NCBI RefSeq assembly: GCF_002726155.1
Contig: NZ_PBSH01000050.1
Span: 47,751 to 111,750, forward strand
DNA length: 64,000 bases
Origin: Alcanivorax sp.
GTDB lineage: Bacteria > Pseudomonadota > Gammaproteobacteria > Pseudomonadales > Alcanivoracaceae
Reading direction: 5' to 3'
Shown here: piece after piece, positions 29,962 through 39,018 of the stretch
Layout: each line of letters opens with the position of its first letter
Position numbering within the stretch: the stretch's first letter is position 1
The notes under the pieces: model-generated
The model's database searches: none
The model's input: only the letters and a program-made list of their open reading frames with translations
What the model was told of the DNA's origin: nothing
Program-made: the position numbers and the translations under genes

Positions 29962-31434
29962 TCAGCTCACTTCGATTAATTGAACGCGGCCATCTTCATC
30001 CACCTCTGCAATGTGCCCCCTGGGTTCGTCCAGAAACTGGACGGCAACCAGTACGGCGGTGGCGCAGGCGGCGATGACCAGGAAGAAGGTGCTGGCATCC
30101 ACAAACGTCAGTGCGGTGAGAAAGACCACGGCGCCGGCGTTGCCGTAGGCGCCGACCATGCCGGAAATCTGCCCGGTAAGGCGGCGTTTGATAAGCGGCA
30201 CAGTGGCAAAAATGGCACCGCCGCCGCCCTGAATAAAGCAGGAACAGACCATGGTGGCCGCCATGGCGAGCAGGACAGGCCAGCCGCTGTTGATCTGGCT
30301 GAGCAGCACAAAGCCCATCAGCAACCCACAGAACAGAATGGTCAGGGATTTCTTGCGGCCAATGCGGTCGGAAAGCCAGCCACCGCCGGGGCGCGCCACT
30401 AAATTGGTGAAGGCAAAGGCGGACGCCAGTAAACCGGCGGTGACCGGTGTGACTTCGCTGAATGTGTCAAGGAAGAACAATGGCAGCATGGAATTCACGG
30501 CCAGTTCCGAGCCGAACGTAATGAAGTAAGACAGGTTGAGAATGGCCACCTGCTTGAAGGGATAGCTGTCCTGTTCCGGGGCGCTTTGCTGCCAGCGTTC
30601 GCGATTGACCTTCCATATCTGAGATAACTGAATGGCGGCCAGCAAACTGACAGCGACGATGAAAATGGCTTGGGTACTGCTGTCGTACAAGCGAAATCCT
30701 GCCGGGCCCAGCCGCCACACGATGATGTACAACGCGATGTACAACGGCAGGCTGGCGCCAATATAGAAGAACAGGTCACGCCGGTTGCTGACTTCCAGCG
30801 CACTGGCTTTTTTCGGTTTGAAATAGGAGGCGCCGGCGGGGGTATTGCGCGCGCGCCACATAAAGAACAGCCCGTAAAAGAAGGAAATAAAGCCGGTGCT
30901 GGCCACCGCCCAGCGCCAACCGTCTTCGCCACCAAAAAACAGGGCCAGGGTGGGAAGCGTGACATAAGAGGCAAAGGCGCCGAAGTTCCCCCAGCCGGCA
31001 TAAATACCTTCCGCCAGGCCCACTTCCCGGGCGGGAAACCATTCACTGATCAGGCGAATACCGACCACGAAACTGGCGCCCACAAAACCCAGTAGCAAGC
31101 GGCTGATCGCCAGTTGCTCAAAGCTGTTGGACAGGGCGAAGGCCCAGCAGGGGAGAGCTGCACTCATCAGCAGGGTAGAAAAAACCCGGCGCGGGCCAAA
31201 GCGATCCACCAAAGAGCCAATCACCACCCGTGCCGGAATCGTCAGGGCGACGTTGAGAATCAGTAATGCCTTTACCTGTTCGCTGGTCAGGTCGAAGACC
31301 TCGCGCAGGTGCCCCATTAATGGGGCGTGGGAAAACCACAGGGCGAAACTGATAAAGAACGCCACCCAACTTAAATGGAGAAGGCGGATGCGTGGCAATG
31401 AAAAATTCAGAAGATTCAGTCTATCTGCGCTCAT
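29962..31434 (-). CDS. NarK/NasA-type nitrate transporter (copy 2)
   Basis: 490-aa major facilitator closely related to copy 1 over its whole length, with long identical runs such as [11 protein letters not shown] and the signature regions [19 protein letters not shown] and [14 protein letters not shown] 31434 has GGAG five bases upstream. It has its own sigma-54 promoter at 31475-31490 and is divergent from nirB. Tandem duplication is the simplest origin. The two copies differ mainly in loops and the middle section, which suggests divergence in affinity or substrate (nitrate versus nitrite), but this is untested. Confidence 0.93.
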   Translation of the reverse strand: MSADRLNLLNFSLPRIRLLHLSWVAFFISFALWFSHAPLMGHLREVFDLTSEQVKALLILNVALTIPARVVIGSLVDRFGPRRVFSTLLMSAALPCWAFALSNSFEQLAISRLLLGFVGASFVVGIRLISEWFPAREVGLAEGIYAGWGNFGAFASYVTLPTLALFFGGEDGWRWAVASTGFISFFYGLFFMWRARNTPAGASYFKPKKASALEVSNRRDLFFYIGASLPLYIALYIIVWRLGPAGFRLYDSSTQAIFIVAVSLLAAIQLSQIWKVNRERWQQSAPEQDSYPFKQVAILNLSYFITFGSELAVNSMLPLFFLDTFSEVTPVTAGLLASAFAFTNLVARPGGGWLSDRIGRKKSLTILFCGLLMGFVLLSQINSGWPVLLAMAATMVCSCFIQGGGGAIFATVPLIKRRLTGQISGMVGAYGNAGAVVFLTALTFVDASTFFLVIAACATAVLVAVQFLDEPRGHIAEVDEDGRVQLIEVS

Positions 31435-31474
31435 GACTACTCCATGCATGGGCGATTAACGGTGGGGGGTTGCG

Positions 31475-31490
31475 AGCAACTCCTGTGCCA
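31475..31490 (-). promoter_or_regulatory. sigma-54 promoter of nitrate transporter copy 2
   Basis: On the minus strand: TGGCAC-AGGAG-TTGCT, a full consensus match (GG to GC twelve bases). Predicted start near 31464, leader about 30 nt. Confidence 0.88.
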
Positions 31491-31537
31491 GCCAGTTAAC
31501 TGTTTGATTTGTCTTGGGTAAGCGGTGTTGTTGCGAG

Positions 31538-31627
31538 GGAAATGCACCGGCTGTGCGCAAAGGGAGAGCGCGATTGTGGTTCATATCGGTGCACATAAAA
31601 GTGCATTCATCTCGTGCACTGGCGCAT
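31538..31627. promoter_or_regulatory. NtrC-like enhancer region between divergent sigma-54 promoters
   Basis: Contains TGCACC-N5-TGCGCA at 31543-31559, GGTGCACATAAAAGTGCA at 31588-31605 (TGCAC/GTGCA inverted repeat) and GTGCACTGGCGCA at 31614-31626. The central inverted repeat is about 132 bases from the predicted starts of both the transporter and nirB. NtrC sites have the form TGCACC-N5-GGTGCA (known); matches here are partial. Confidence 0.6.
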
Positions 31628-31702
31628 TAAAAGAAAGCAGGTTTTTTGTGGTTATTCGGAAAAAAAGAGAATAAATCCATAAATTACATAGAGTTATAAA
31701 GT

Positions 31703-31718
31703 TGGCATAGGGATTGCT
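31703..31718 (+). promoter_or_regulatory. sigma-54 promoter of nirB-nirD-nasA operon
   Basis: TGGCAT-AGGGA-TTGCT: GG (31704-31705) and GC (31716-31717) are twelve bases apart; one mismatch from TGGCAC. Predicted start near 31729, leader about 30 nt. Confidence 0.8.
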
Positions 31719-31758
31719 GTAGTGCGGGTGTCAGTTACGCACCGCGAGGGTGAGCCTT

Positions 31759-34290
31759 ATGGCAAAGCAACAACTTCTTCTGATCGGCCACGGGATGGTC
31801 GGACAACGTTATCTGGAGTCTCTGGTGGTCCAGGGTGGCCGGGAGATTTTTGATATTACGGTACTGTGTGCCGAGCCTCTGCCGGCCTATGACCGCGTAG
31901 GGCTGACCAGTTACTTTTCCGGCAAGACCGCCGATGACCTGTCGCTGGTGCCGGAAGGTTTTTTCGAAGAGCACGGCATTACGCTGAAACTGAACACCAA
32001 AGTTGACGCGATTGATCGGGCTGGCAAAACGGTCACCACCAACACCGGTGAGACCCTGCCCTATGACAAGGTGGTACTGGCCACCGGTTCCTATCCGTTC
32101 GTGCCGCCGATCCCCGGTAATGATCGCGATAACTGCTTTGTGTACCGCACCATCGACGACCTGGACGCCATGATTGCCGCCAGCAAAACCGGCAAGGTGG
32201 GCACGGTTGTCGGTGGTGGCCTGCTGGGCCTGGAAGCGGCCAAGGCGCTTCACGATCTGGGCCTGGAGACCCACGTGGTGGAATTCGCCCCGCGCCTGAT
32301 GGCCGTGCAGGTGGATGATTTCGGTGGCGGCCTGCTGAAAGACAAGATTCAGGAACTGGGAGTCACCGTGCACACCAGCACCGGTACCCAGGATATTGTC
32401 GACGGCGAAAACTGCACGCACCGCATGAACTTCGGTGAAGACAAGTATCTGGAAACCGATGTGATTGTCTTCTCGGCGGGCATTCGTCCCCAGGACGAAC
32501 TGGGCCGGGCCTGCGAGCTGGCCATCGGCGAACGCGGCGGCATCGTGGTCAACAACCACTGCGTGACCTCCGACGAAGATATCTATGCCATTGGTGAAGT
32601 GGCGTTGTGGGAAGGTCGCATCTTTGGCCTGGTCGCGCCGGGTTACCAAATGGCCGAAGTCGCGGCCGAGCACCTGATGGGCAAGGCCGAACAGCAATTT
32701 GCCGGTGCGGACATGAGCACCAAACTGAAACTGATGGGCGTGGATGTGGCCTCCATCGGTGATGCTCACGGCAACACGCCCGGCTGTCGTAGCACCGTGT
32801 TTATGGACCAGACCGCCGGTGTCTACAAGAAAGCGGTAATCAGTGAGTGCGGCAAGAAACTGTTGGGCGCCGTGCTGGTGGGGGATGCCGCGGATTACGG
32901 CAACCTGTTGCAGCTTTGCCTGAACGAAATGGACCTGCCCGGTGACCCGTCTGCGCTGGTGGCGCCCATGTCTGATGGTGCGCCGCTGCTGGGTGCCGAT
33001 GCACTGCCTGATACGGCGCAGATCTGTTCCTGTAACAACGTTTCCAAAGGCGATTTGTGTGCCGCCATCGACGGCGGTGCCCAGACCGTGGGCGACCTGA
33101 AAGCCTGCACCAAGGCGTCGGCTACCTGTGGCGGTTGTTCCGCGCTGGTGAAGCAGGTGCTGGACAGCGAGCTGGAAAAACGCGGTGTGGAAGTGAATAA
33201 CCACATTTGCGAACACTTCCCGTATTCCCGCCAGGAAATTTACCACCTGGTGCGCGTCGGGCAGATCACTACCTTCGACGAGCTGCTGGAAAAACACGGT
33301 AGCGGTGACGGCTGTGACATCTGTATGCCGACCGTGGCCAATGTGCTGGCGTCCTGCTGGAACGACTGGGTACTTAATAAACCACATGCCGGGCTGCAGG
33401 ACACCAACGATTATTTCCTGGGCAATATGCAGCGCGACGGCACCTATTCCATCGTGCCCCGTGTGGCCGGTGGCGAAATCACCCCGGACAAACTGATCGT
33501 GCTGGGGGAAGTGGCCAAGCAATACGATCTTTATACCAAGATCACCGGCGGCCAGCGGGTGGATCTGTTCGGTGCCCGTGTGGAGCAGTTGCCGGAAATC
33601 TGGAAAATTCTGGTGGATGCCGGTTTTGAAACCGGGCACGCCTACGGTAAATCCCTGCGTACGGTGAAATCCTGTGTGGGCTCCACCTGGTGTCGCTACG
33701 GTGTGAAAGACTCCGTGGGCACCGCCATTCAGGTAGAGGATCGCTACAAGGGCTTGCGCAGCCCACACAAGATCAAGATGGCGGTGAGCGGCTGTACCCG
33801 CGAATGTGCCGAAGCGCAAAGCAAGGATGTGGGAGTGATCGCTACCGAGAAGGGCTGGAACCTGTATGTGTGCGGTAACGGCGGCATGCGTCCGCGCCAC
33901 GCGGATCTGTTCGCGTCGGATCTCACCGACGAGCAGCTGATCAAGACCATCGACCGCTTCCTGATGTTCTACATCAAAACAGCGGACCGCTTGCAGCGCA
34001 CCAGTGTCTGGCTGGAAAACCTGGAAGGCGGACTGGATTACCTGAAAGACGTGATCCTGAACGACTCCCTGGGCATGGGTGACGAACTTGAAGCGCAGAT
34101 GCAGCACGTGATTGAGACCTACCAGTGCGAGTGGAAGTCCACCATTGAGGATCCGGAAGCGGTGAAACGCTTTAACCATTTCATCAATGAGACCGCCGAA
34201 GCGGACGATAACCTGGCCTACGTGCGTGAGCGCGGCCAGCGTCGTCCGGCCTACGAGCACGAACGCATCGAACTGGTTGAGGAGGCGTAA
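31759..34290 (+). CDS. nirB: assimilatory nitrite reductase, large subunit
   Basis: 843-aa NAD(P)H-dependent enzyme reducing nitrite to ammonium. Residues 1-290 form an FAD/NAD(P) oxidoreductase (LLLIGHGMVGQRYLE, GGGLLGLEAAKALHDLG). A BFD-like [2Fe-2S] domain begins at Cys423 (ICSCNNVSKGD ... CGGC). The C-terminal siroheme/[4Fe-4S] ligands are Cys639-x5-Cys645 and Cys679-x3-Cys683. ATG 31759 (MAKQQLLL) follows GAGGG; an upstream GTG at 31750 is possible. First gene of nirB-nirD-FAD subunit-nasA, downstream of a sigma-54 promoter. Confidence 0.96.
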   Translation: MAKQQLLLIGHGMVGQRYLESLVVQGGREIFDITVLCAEPLPAYDRVGLTSYFSGKTADDLSLVPEGFFEEHGITLKLNTKVDAIDRAGKTVTTNTGETLPYDKVVLATGSYPFVPPIPGNDRDNCFVYRTIDDLDAMIAASKTGKVGTVVGGGLLGLEAAKALHDLGLETHVVEFAPRLMAVQVDDFGGGLLKDKIQELGVTVHTSTGTQDIVDGENCTHRMNFGEDKYLETDVIVFSAGIRPQDELGRACELAIGERGGIVVNNHCVTSDEDIYAIGEVALWEGRIFGLVAPGYQMAEVAAEHLMGKAEQQFAGADMSTKLKLMGVDVASIGDAHGNTPGCRSTVFMDQTAGVYKKAVISECGKKLLGAVLVGDAADYGNLLQLCLNEMDLPGDPSALVAPMSDGAPLLGADALPDTAQICSCNNVSKGDLCAAIDGGAQTVGDLKACTKASATCGGCSALVKQVLDSELEKRGVEVNNHICEHFPYSRQEIYHLVRVGQITTFDELLEKHGSGDGCDICMPTVANVLASCWNDWVLNKPHAGLQDTNDYFLGNMQRDGTYSIVPRVAGGEITPDKLIVLGEVAKQYDLYTKITGGQRVDLFGARVEQLPEIWKILVDAGFETGHAYGKSLRTVKSCVGSTWCRYGVKDSVGTAIQVEDRYKGLRSPHKIKMAVSGCTRECAEAQSKDVGVIATEKGWNLYVCGNGGMRPRHADLFASDLTDEQLIKTIDRFLMFYIKTADRLQRTSVWLENLEGGLDYLKDVILNDSLGMGDELEAQMQHVIETYQCEWKSTIEDPEAVKRFNHFINETAEADDNLAYVRERGQRRPAYEHERIELVEEA

Positions 34291-34293
34291 GCC

Positions 34294-34638
34294 ATGAATA
34301 GCGCAGTGACCGTGGAATGGAAAGCAATCTGCAGCGTTGACGACGTGTTGCCGGGCACCGGGGTAGGCGTGCGCCTGCCCAAGGGCCAGGCCGCCTTGTT
34401 CCGCACTCGTGACGGCAAGTTCTACGCGTTGGACAACATGGATCCGTTTAGCCATGCCAACGTGCTCAGCCGGGGGCTGTTGGGCTCATTGGGTGACAAG
34501 CGTGTTGTCGCCTCACCGCTGTACAAGCAGCACTTCGACCTGGAAACCGGGCAATGCATCGAAGACGACAGCGTCAAGCTGACCGTGTACCCGGTGCGGG
34601 TGCAGGGTGACGTGATCGAACTGGCCACCCCGGCCTGA
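34294..34638 (+). CDS. nirD: nitrite reductase small subunit
   Basis: 114-aa Rieske-fold partner of NirB, with the ALFRTRDGKFYALDNMDPFS and SPLYKQHFDLETG segments. The Cys/His cluster ligands of true Rieske proteins are absent, which is normal for NirD. It lies three bases after nirB and is certainly co-transcribed. Confidence 0.95.
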   Translation: MNSAVTVEWKAICSVDDVLPGTGVGVRLPKGQAALFRTRDGKFYALDNMDPFSHANVLSRGLLGSLGDKRVVASPLYKQHFDLETGQCIEDDSVKLTVYPVRVQGDVIELATPA

Positions 34639-34663
34639 AACAAATCCACAGGACGACGTGCGA

Positions 34664-35962
34664 ATGAAGCGACTGGTTGTAGTGGGTAATGGCATGGCGG
34701 CTTGCCGCCTGCTGGAAGAGCTGACTCGCCTGGCACCGGATCTGTATCAGATCACGGTGGTGGGGGATGAGCCCTTCGCCGGCTACAACCGCGTCATGTT
34801 GTCGCCCCTGCTGGGCGGTGGCACCGATGAAAAGACCATTACCACGCACCCTCACCAGTGGTATCGGGATCGCAATATTCGCTTGATTACCGGTAGCCCG
34901 GTGGTGGCGATTCATCGCCGCCGGCGGCAGGTGGAAACCGCTGCCGGGCACCTGCTGGATTACGACCGGTTGCTGCTGGCCACGGGGGCGGCGCCGCGTC
35001 AGTTACCGGTGGAAGGCGTCAGCCTGGATGGTGTTGTCAGTTTCCGGGATCTTTACGATGTACGACGGTTGTTGTCGCTCTCGGCTGCCCGGGTGGTGGT
35101 CGTGGGCGGCGGCTTTTTGGGGCTGGAAGCCGCGGATGCGCTGGTGAAGCAGGGGCATGACGTGACCCTGGTCCACAGTCGCGGCCATCTGCTCAACCAG
35201 CAGCTGGATGAAAGCGCAGGGCATCGCCTGCAACAGGACCTGGAGGCCCGCGGGCTCAAGTTCGTAATGCAGGCGCGCACCCAGTCCATCGAAGGCACGT
35301 ACCCGGAAGAAAAAGGCTCAGGAAAAAGCAGCTCAGAAAAGCATCGCCATGGCCGGGTGGCCGCCGTGCACCTGGCAGATGGCCAGCGGTTGCCGGCGGA
35401 TTATGTGGTGCAGGCAGTGGGCATTGTGCCCCGTGCCGAACTGGCCGCCAGTGCCGGGCTGACGGTGAATCAAGGGATCCGTGTTGACGATACCTTGCAG
35501 ACCTTTGACCCGGCCATCTATGCCATCGGCGAATGCGTGGAACACCGCGAGCGCACCTTTGGCCTGGTGGCTCCGCTGTACGAACAGGCGTCTGTTTGTG
35601 CCAGCCACCTGGCGGAACTGGGGCACCGCCGTTATCTCTACGCGGATTCCGCCACACGCCTGAAAATTTCCGGCATCGACCTGGTGTCTTGTGGAGATTT
35701 TCTCGGTGATAAAGAGAAGGACGCCAGCCCGGGCGAAACCCAGCAGCTGAATTTGCCGGGCAGCTACCGCCGGCTGCAGATTCGCGATAACCGTGTGGTT
35801 GGCATGGTGCTCTATGGCGATGTGTCTGACGCCCCGTTTTTCGAAAAACTGTGGAAGGAAAAGACAGACATCAGCGCGCTGCGTGAAACCCTGTTGCTGG
35901 GCGAGGCCTTCTGCAAACGCCCCGGCGACAGAGATCAGAATTCGGAGGAAATCGCGGCGTGA
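34664..35962 (+). CDS. FAD-dependent electron-transfer subunit of nitrate reductase (NasC/NasB-like)
   Basis: 432-aa NAD(P)H:acceptor oxidoreductase. FAD motif VVVGNGMAACRLLEEL, NAD(P) motif VVVGGGFLGLEAADAL, and a second FAD segment YAIGECVEHRERTFGLVAPLYEQ. It resembles the N-terminal half of NirB and Klebsiella NasC. The BFD [2Fe-2S] domain that follows in longer homologues is missing; the neighbouring NasA carries one at its C-terminus instead. It overlaps nasA by 4 bases (GTGA). Predicted to pass electrons from NADH to NasA. Confidence 0.88.
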   Translation: MKRLVVVGNGMAACRLLEELTRLAPDLYQITVVGDEPFAGYNRVMLSPLLGGGTDEKTITTHPHQWYRDRNIRLITGSPVVAIHRRRRQVETAAGHLLDYDRLLLATGAAPRQLPVEGVSLDGVVSFRDLYDVRRLLSLSAARVVVVGGGFLGLEAADALVKQGHDVTLVHSRGHLLNQQLDESAGHRLQQDLEARGLKFVMQARTQSIEGTYPEEKGSGKSSSEKHRHGRVAAVHLADGQRLPADYVVQAVGIVPRAELAASAGLTVNQGIRVDDTLQTFDPAIYAIGECVEHRERTFGLVAPLYEQASVCASHLAELGHRRYLYADSATRLKISGIDLVSCGDFLGDKEKDASPGETQQLNLPGSYRRLQIRDNRVVGMVLYGDVSDAPFFEKLWKEKTDISALRETLLLGEAFCKRPGDRDQNSEEIAA

Positions 35963-38619
35963 GTGCTGAAGCGAATACCCCTAAAGCGGTGGCAACGAAC
36001 GCCGGTACAGCCATCTGCACAACGTGCCCGTACTGCGGCGTGGGTTGTGGTATCCGCACCGACGGCGTAACCCTGAAAGGGGACACGCAGCACCCGGCCA
36101 ATGCCGGGCGGCTCTGCGTCAAAGGTTCATCGGTACTGGAAACCCTGGGCGATCAGGACCGATTGCTGAATCCGGAAGTGGATGGCGAGGTGGTGTCCTG
36201 GGACCAGGCGCTGGATGAAGTGGCCGGGCGGTTCCGTCGCATCGTCGAGGAGCACGGACCAGATGCGGTGGCGTTCTACGTGTCTGGCCAGCTGCTGACA
36301 GAAGATTATTACGTGGCCAACAAGCTGATGAAAGGCTACATCGGCAGCGCCAATATCGATACCAATTCCCGCCTGTGCATGAGCAGCGCCGTGGTCGCCC
36401 ACAAACGTGCTTTCGGTGAAGACGTGGTGCCCGGTTGCTACGAAGATCTGGAGCTGGCGGACCTGGTCATCCTCACCGGCTCCAATACCGCCTGGGCGCA
36501 TCCCATCGTGTATCAGCGCATCGTGGCCGCCAAACAGGCGCGCCCGGACATGAAAGTGGTGGTGATTGATCCTCGCCGCACGGCTACCTGTGACCTGGCC
36601 GATCTTCACCTGGCCATTCGCCCGGGGCAGGACGTGCCGCTGTTCAATGGTTTGCTCACCTGGCTGGACGACAACAAAGCGCTGGACCAGGCCTACATCG
36701 ACGCCCATACCGAAGGCTTTCAGGCGACCCTGGAAACCGCCCGCAGCCAGGGCAACGATTGGGACACACTGGCCGCGAAGATGGGTGTGAGCAAGGTGGA
36801 CCTGACCACGTTTTATCATTGGTTCGCCACCTGCGAGCGTACCGTTACCGTGTTTTCCCAGGGCGTGAATCAGGCCCGCAATGGGTCTGACCAGGGCAAT
36901 GCCATTATCAATGCCCACCTGGCCACTGGCAGGGTAGGCAAGCCCGGTGCCAGCCCGTTTTCCATCACCGGGCAACCCAACGCCATGGGGGGCCGGGAAG
37001 TGGGCGGGTTGGCCAACCAGCTGGCCGTGCATCTGGATATCGACAACCCGGCGCACCACGCCGCCGTGGCGGACTTCTGGCAGGCGCCGGCATTGGCCAC
37101 AAAAAACGGTCTTACTGCCGTTGAGCTGTTCGAGGCGGTTTCCAGCGGCGAGGTGAAAGCCGTGTGGATCATGGCCACGAACCCGGTGGATTCCCTCCCG
37201 GAAGCGGACAAGGTACGCCAGGCACTGATGGCCTGCGACACCGTGGTGGTATCTGACTGCGTGGCCAGCGGTGACACGCTGGCCTGTGCGGATATTCGCT
37301 TGCCGGCCCTGGGCTGGGGCGAAAAATCCGGCATGGTCACCAACTCCGAGCGATGCGTATCGCGCCAGCGGCCCTTTGTGCCTGCCCCCGGGCAAGCGAA
37401 AGCAGACTGGTGGATCATTACCGAAGTGGCGCAACGCATGGGCTTTGCCGACGCCTTTCCTTATCAGCATGAACGCGACATTTTTGCCGAGTACTCGGCG
37501 CTCACCGCGGTGGCCGGCCAATTTGGCAAGCGGCTGGATTTGACCGGAGCTGCGGACCTGAGCGCCGACCAATATGCCCAGTGGCAGCCACAGCAGTGGC
37601 CGCTGAAGGGCGATCCCCGCTGTTTTGCCGATGGCCAGTTTTCTACTCCCAGTGGGCGGGCCCGTTTTGTGACCTGTGAAAATCCCCCTGTGCGCCAGAT
37701 CGGCGATGCCTTCCCGATTATTCTCAACAGCGGGCGAATTCGGGACCAGTGGCATACCATGACGCGCACCGGCCGAGCCGGGCGCCTGTTTGCCCATCTC
37801 AGCGAGCCCTTTGCGGCATTGCATCCCAAGGATATCGAGCGTTATCGACTGCAGGAGGGCGGCTTCGTGCGCCTGACCAGCCGTGTCGGTGATGCGTTGG
37901 TGCGGGTCACCCGCGATACCGGGCAGCGCCCCGGTACCGCGTTCATGCCCATGCACTGGACCGATCAGTTTTCTCGCCGCGCCCGGGTGGATGCCCTGGT
38001 GCCGGCACGTCTGGATCCGCATTCCGGCCAGCCGGCGTTCAAACATACGCCGGTTAACGTCAGCGACTGGCAACCCCGCTGGCATGGCTGGTTGTTCACG
38101 GCGGCGTCCCCACCCGCCGTGGAGTACTGGGCCCGAGTTCCCGTCGATGCATTTTTGCAGGCGGGCCAGGTACAACGCTATCGGCTGGCCGGCGATGCGG
38201 ACCTAACCGAACAACAGCTCCACGACTGGTTGCCACAGGCAGCACAATGGCTGGCGCTAAACGACCCAGCCACTGGCCACTATCGGCGTGCAGCGCTGGA
38301 CAAGGACGGGCGCTTGCTGGCCTGGCTGGCCATCGGCGAAACCTTGCCGGTGTGCGACGTGGATTGGTTGGCAGATTGCTTTGCTGACGATGCGGACATC
38401 CAGCACATGGCGATCCTTGCCGGGCAACCGGCGGATGCAGGGCCAGACCTGGGGCCGGTGATTTGCAGCTGCTTCCAGGTCCGTCAGAAAACCATCGAGG
38501 GTGTGGTGGAAGAGGGCGCGGACTCCGTGGAAGCTATCGGCAAAGGCTGCCAGGCGGGCACCAACTGTGGCTCCTGTATTCCGGAGCTGCGCGGCTTGCT
38601 GGAAACCTGCACCAGCTGA
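35959..38619 (+). CDS. nasA: assimilatory nitrate reductase, molybdopterin catalytic subunit
   Basis: 886 aa. Reduces nitrate to nitrite in the cytoplasm. The N-terminal [4Fe-4S] motif is C-x2-C-x3-C followed by a fourth Cys (CPYCGVGC ... GRLCVKG). The Mo-bisMGD body spans to about residue 700 with the cofactor-binding TNPVDSLPEAD and NSGRIRDQWHTMTRTGRAG segments. Residues about 834-886 are a BFD-like [2Fe-2S] domain (ICSCFQV, CQAGTNCGSC). GTG start with GGAGGAA upstream. Last gene of the operon; a MITE-like element follows. Confidence 0.95.
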   Translation: MSAEANTPKAVATNAGTAICTTCPYCGVGCGIRTDGVTLKGDTQHPANAGRLCVKGSSVLETLGDQDRLLNPEVDGEVVSWDQALDEVAGRFRRIVEEHGPDAVAFYVSGQLLTEDYYVANKLMKGYIGSANIDTNSRLCMSSAVVAHKRAFGEDVVPGCYEDLELADLVILTGSNTAWAHPIVYQRIVAAKQARPDMKVVVIDPRRTATCDLADLHLAIRPGQDVPLFNGLLTWLDDNKALDQAYIDAHTEGFQATLETARSQGNDWDTLAAKMGVSKVDLTTFYHWFATCERTVTVFSQGVNQARNGSDQGNAIINAHLATGRVGKPGASPFSITGQPNAMGGREVGGLANQLAVHLDIDNPAHHAAVADFWQAPALATKNGLTAVELFEAVSSGEVKAVWIMATNPVDSLPEADKVRQALMACDTVVVSDCVASGDTLACADIRLPALGWGEKSGMVTNSERCVSRQRPFVPAPGQAKADWWIITEVAQRMGFADAFPYQHERDIFAEYSALTAVAGQFGKRLDLTGAADLSADQYAQWQPQQWPLKGDPRCFADGQFSTPSGRARFVTCENPPVRQIGDAFPIILNSGRIRDQWHTMTRTGRAGRLFAHLSEPFAALHPKDIERYRLQEGGFVRLTSRVGDALVRVTRDTGQRPGTAFMPMHWTDQFSRRARVDALVPARLDPHSGQPAFKHTPVNVSDWQPRWHGWLFTAASPPAVEYWARVPVDAFLQAGQVQRYRLAGDADLTEQQLHDWLPQAAQWLALNDPATGHYRRAALDKDGRLLAWLAIGETLPVCDVDWLADCFADDADIQHMAILAGQPADAGPDLGPVICSCFQVRQKTIEGVVEEGADSVEAIGKGCQAGTNCGSCIPELRGLLETCTS

Positions 38620-38651
38620 TTCTTATTTTCTTCCTGGCATCATTTTGCTTG

Positions 38652-38961
38652 GGAGCCTCTGAATAACTCCTTGCGTACTCAGCGTGGTCTGGAGCGTGCA
38701 GCTGTTGTGTCTTGTCTCGATGGTCAGGGTGGTTCCCTTTCCAAGAGACAAGGCGTAACAGATGGGCGCTCCAGGCCGTGCCCTTCGGGTCTTTCAGGCT
38801 GGCCCGCACTCGTTGTTGCGTGTTGAAGGTGAAGAGTCGATGGATGGACATATCTCGATCCCAGTTAGGGGACACCTTCAAAAGCGCGCCCCTCTTTACC
38901 TTGGCCGAGGGGGCGAACCAGCCTGAAAGACTGAGCATGCAAGGAGTTATTCAGAGGCTCC
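38652..38961. mobile_element. MITE-like element with 30-bp terminal inverted repeats
   Basis: The ends (38651-38682 and 38931-38962) are inverted copies matching at 30 of 32 positions, starting GGAGCCTCTGAATAACTCC. CTTG flanks both ends and may be a 4-base target duplication. The 310-base interior has no transposase-like reading frame. It is thus a non-autonomous element or deleted insertion sequence, placed 32 bases after nasA. The parent element is not identified. Confidence 0.82.
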
Positions 38962-39018
38962 CTTGTAACGCGGGTTCCTGTTTCGCATCTTATCCACTGA
39001 TTCGAAACGGGAACGACG

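Noticed and set aside
31735..34455. Long open frame (over 900 codons) on the minus strand opposite nirB
   Set aside because: Complementary shadow of a GC-rich gene: His/Gln/Val-rich with no family motif, while the plus strand encodes an unambiguous NirB.
34294..34638. NirD lacking Rieske cluster ligands, considered as a degenerate protein
   Set aside because: Absence of the ligands is normal for NirD.
36127..38175. 682-codon minus-strand frame opposite nasA
   Set aside because: Shadow of nasA codon bias, with no ribosome binding site and no recognisable domain.
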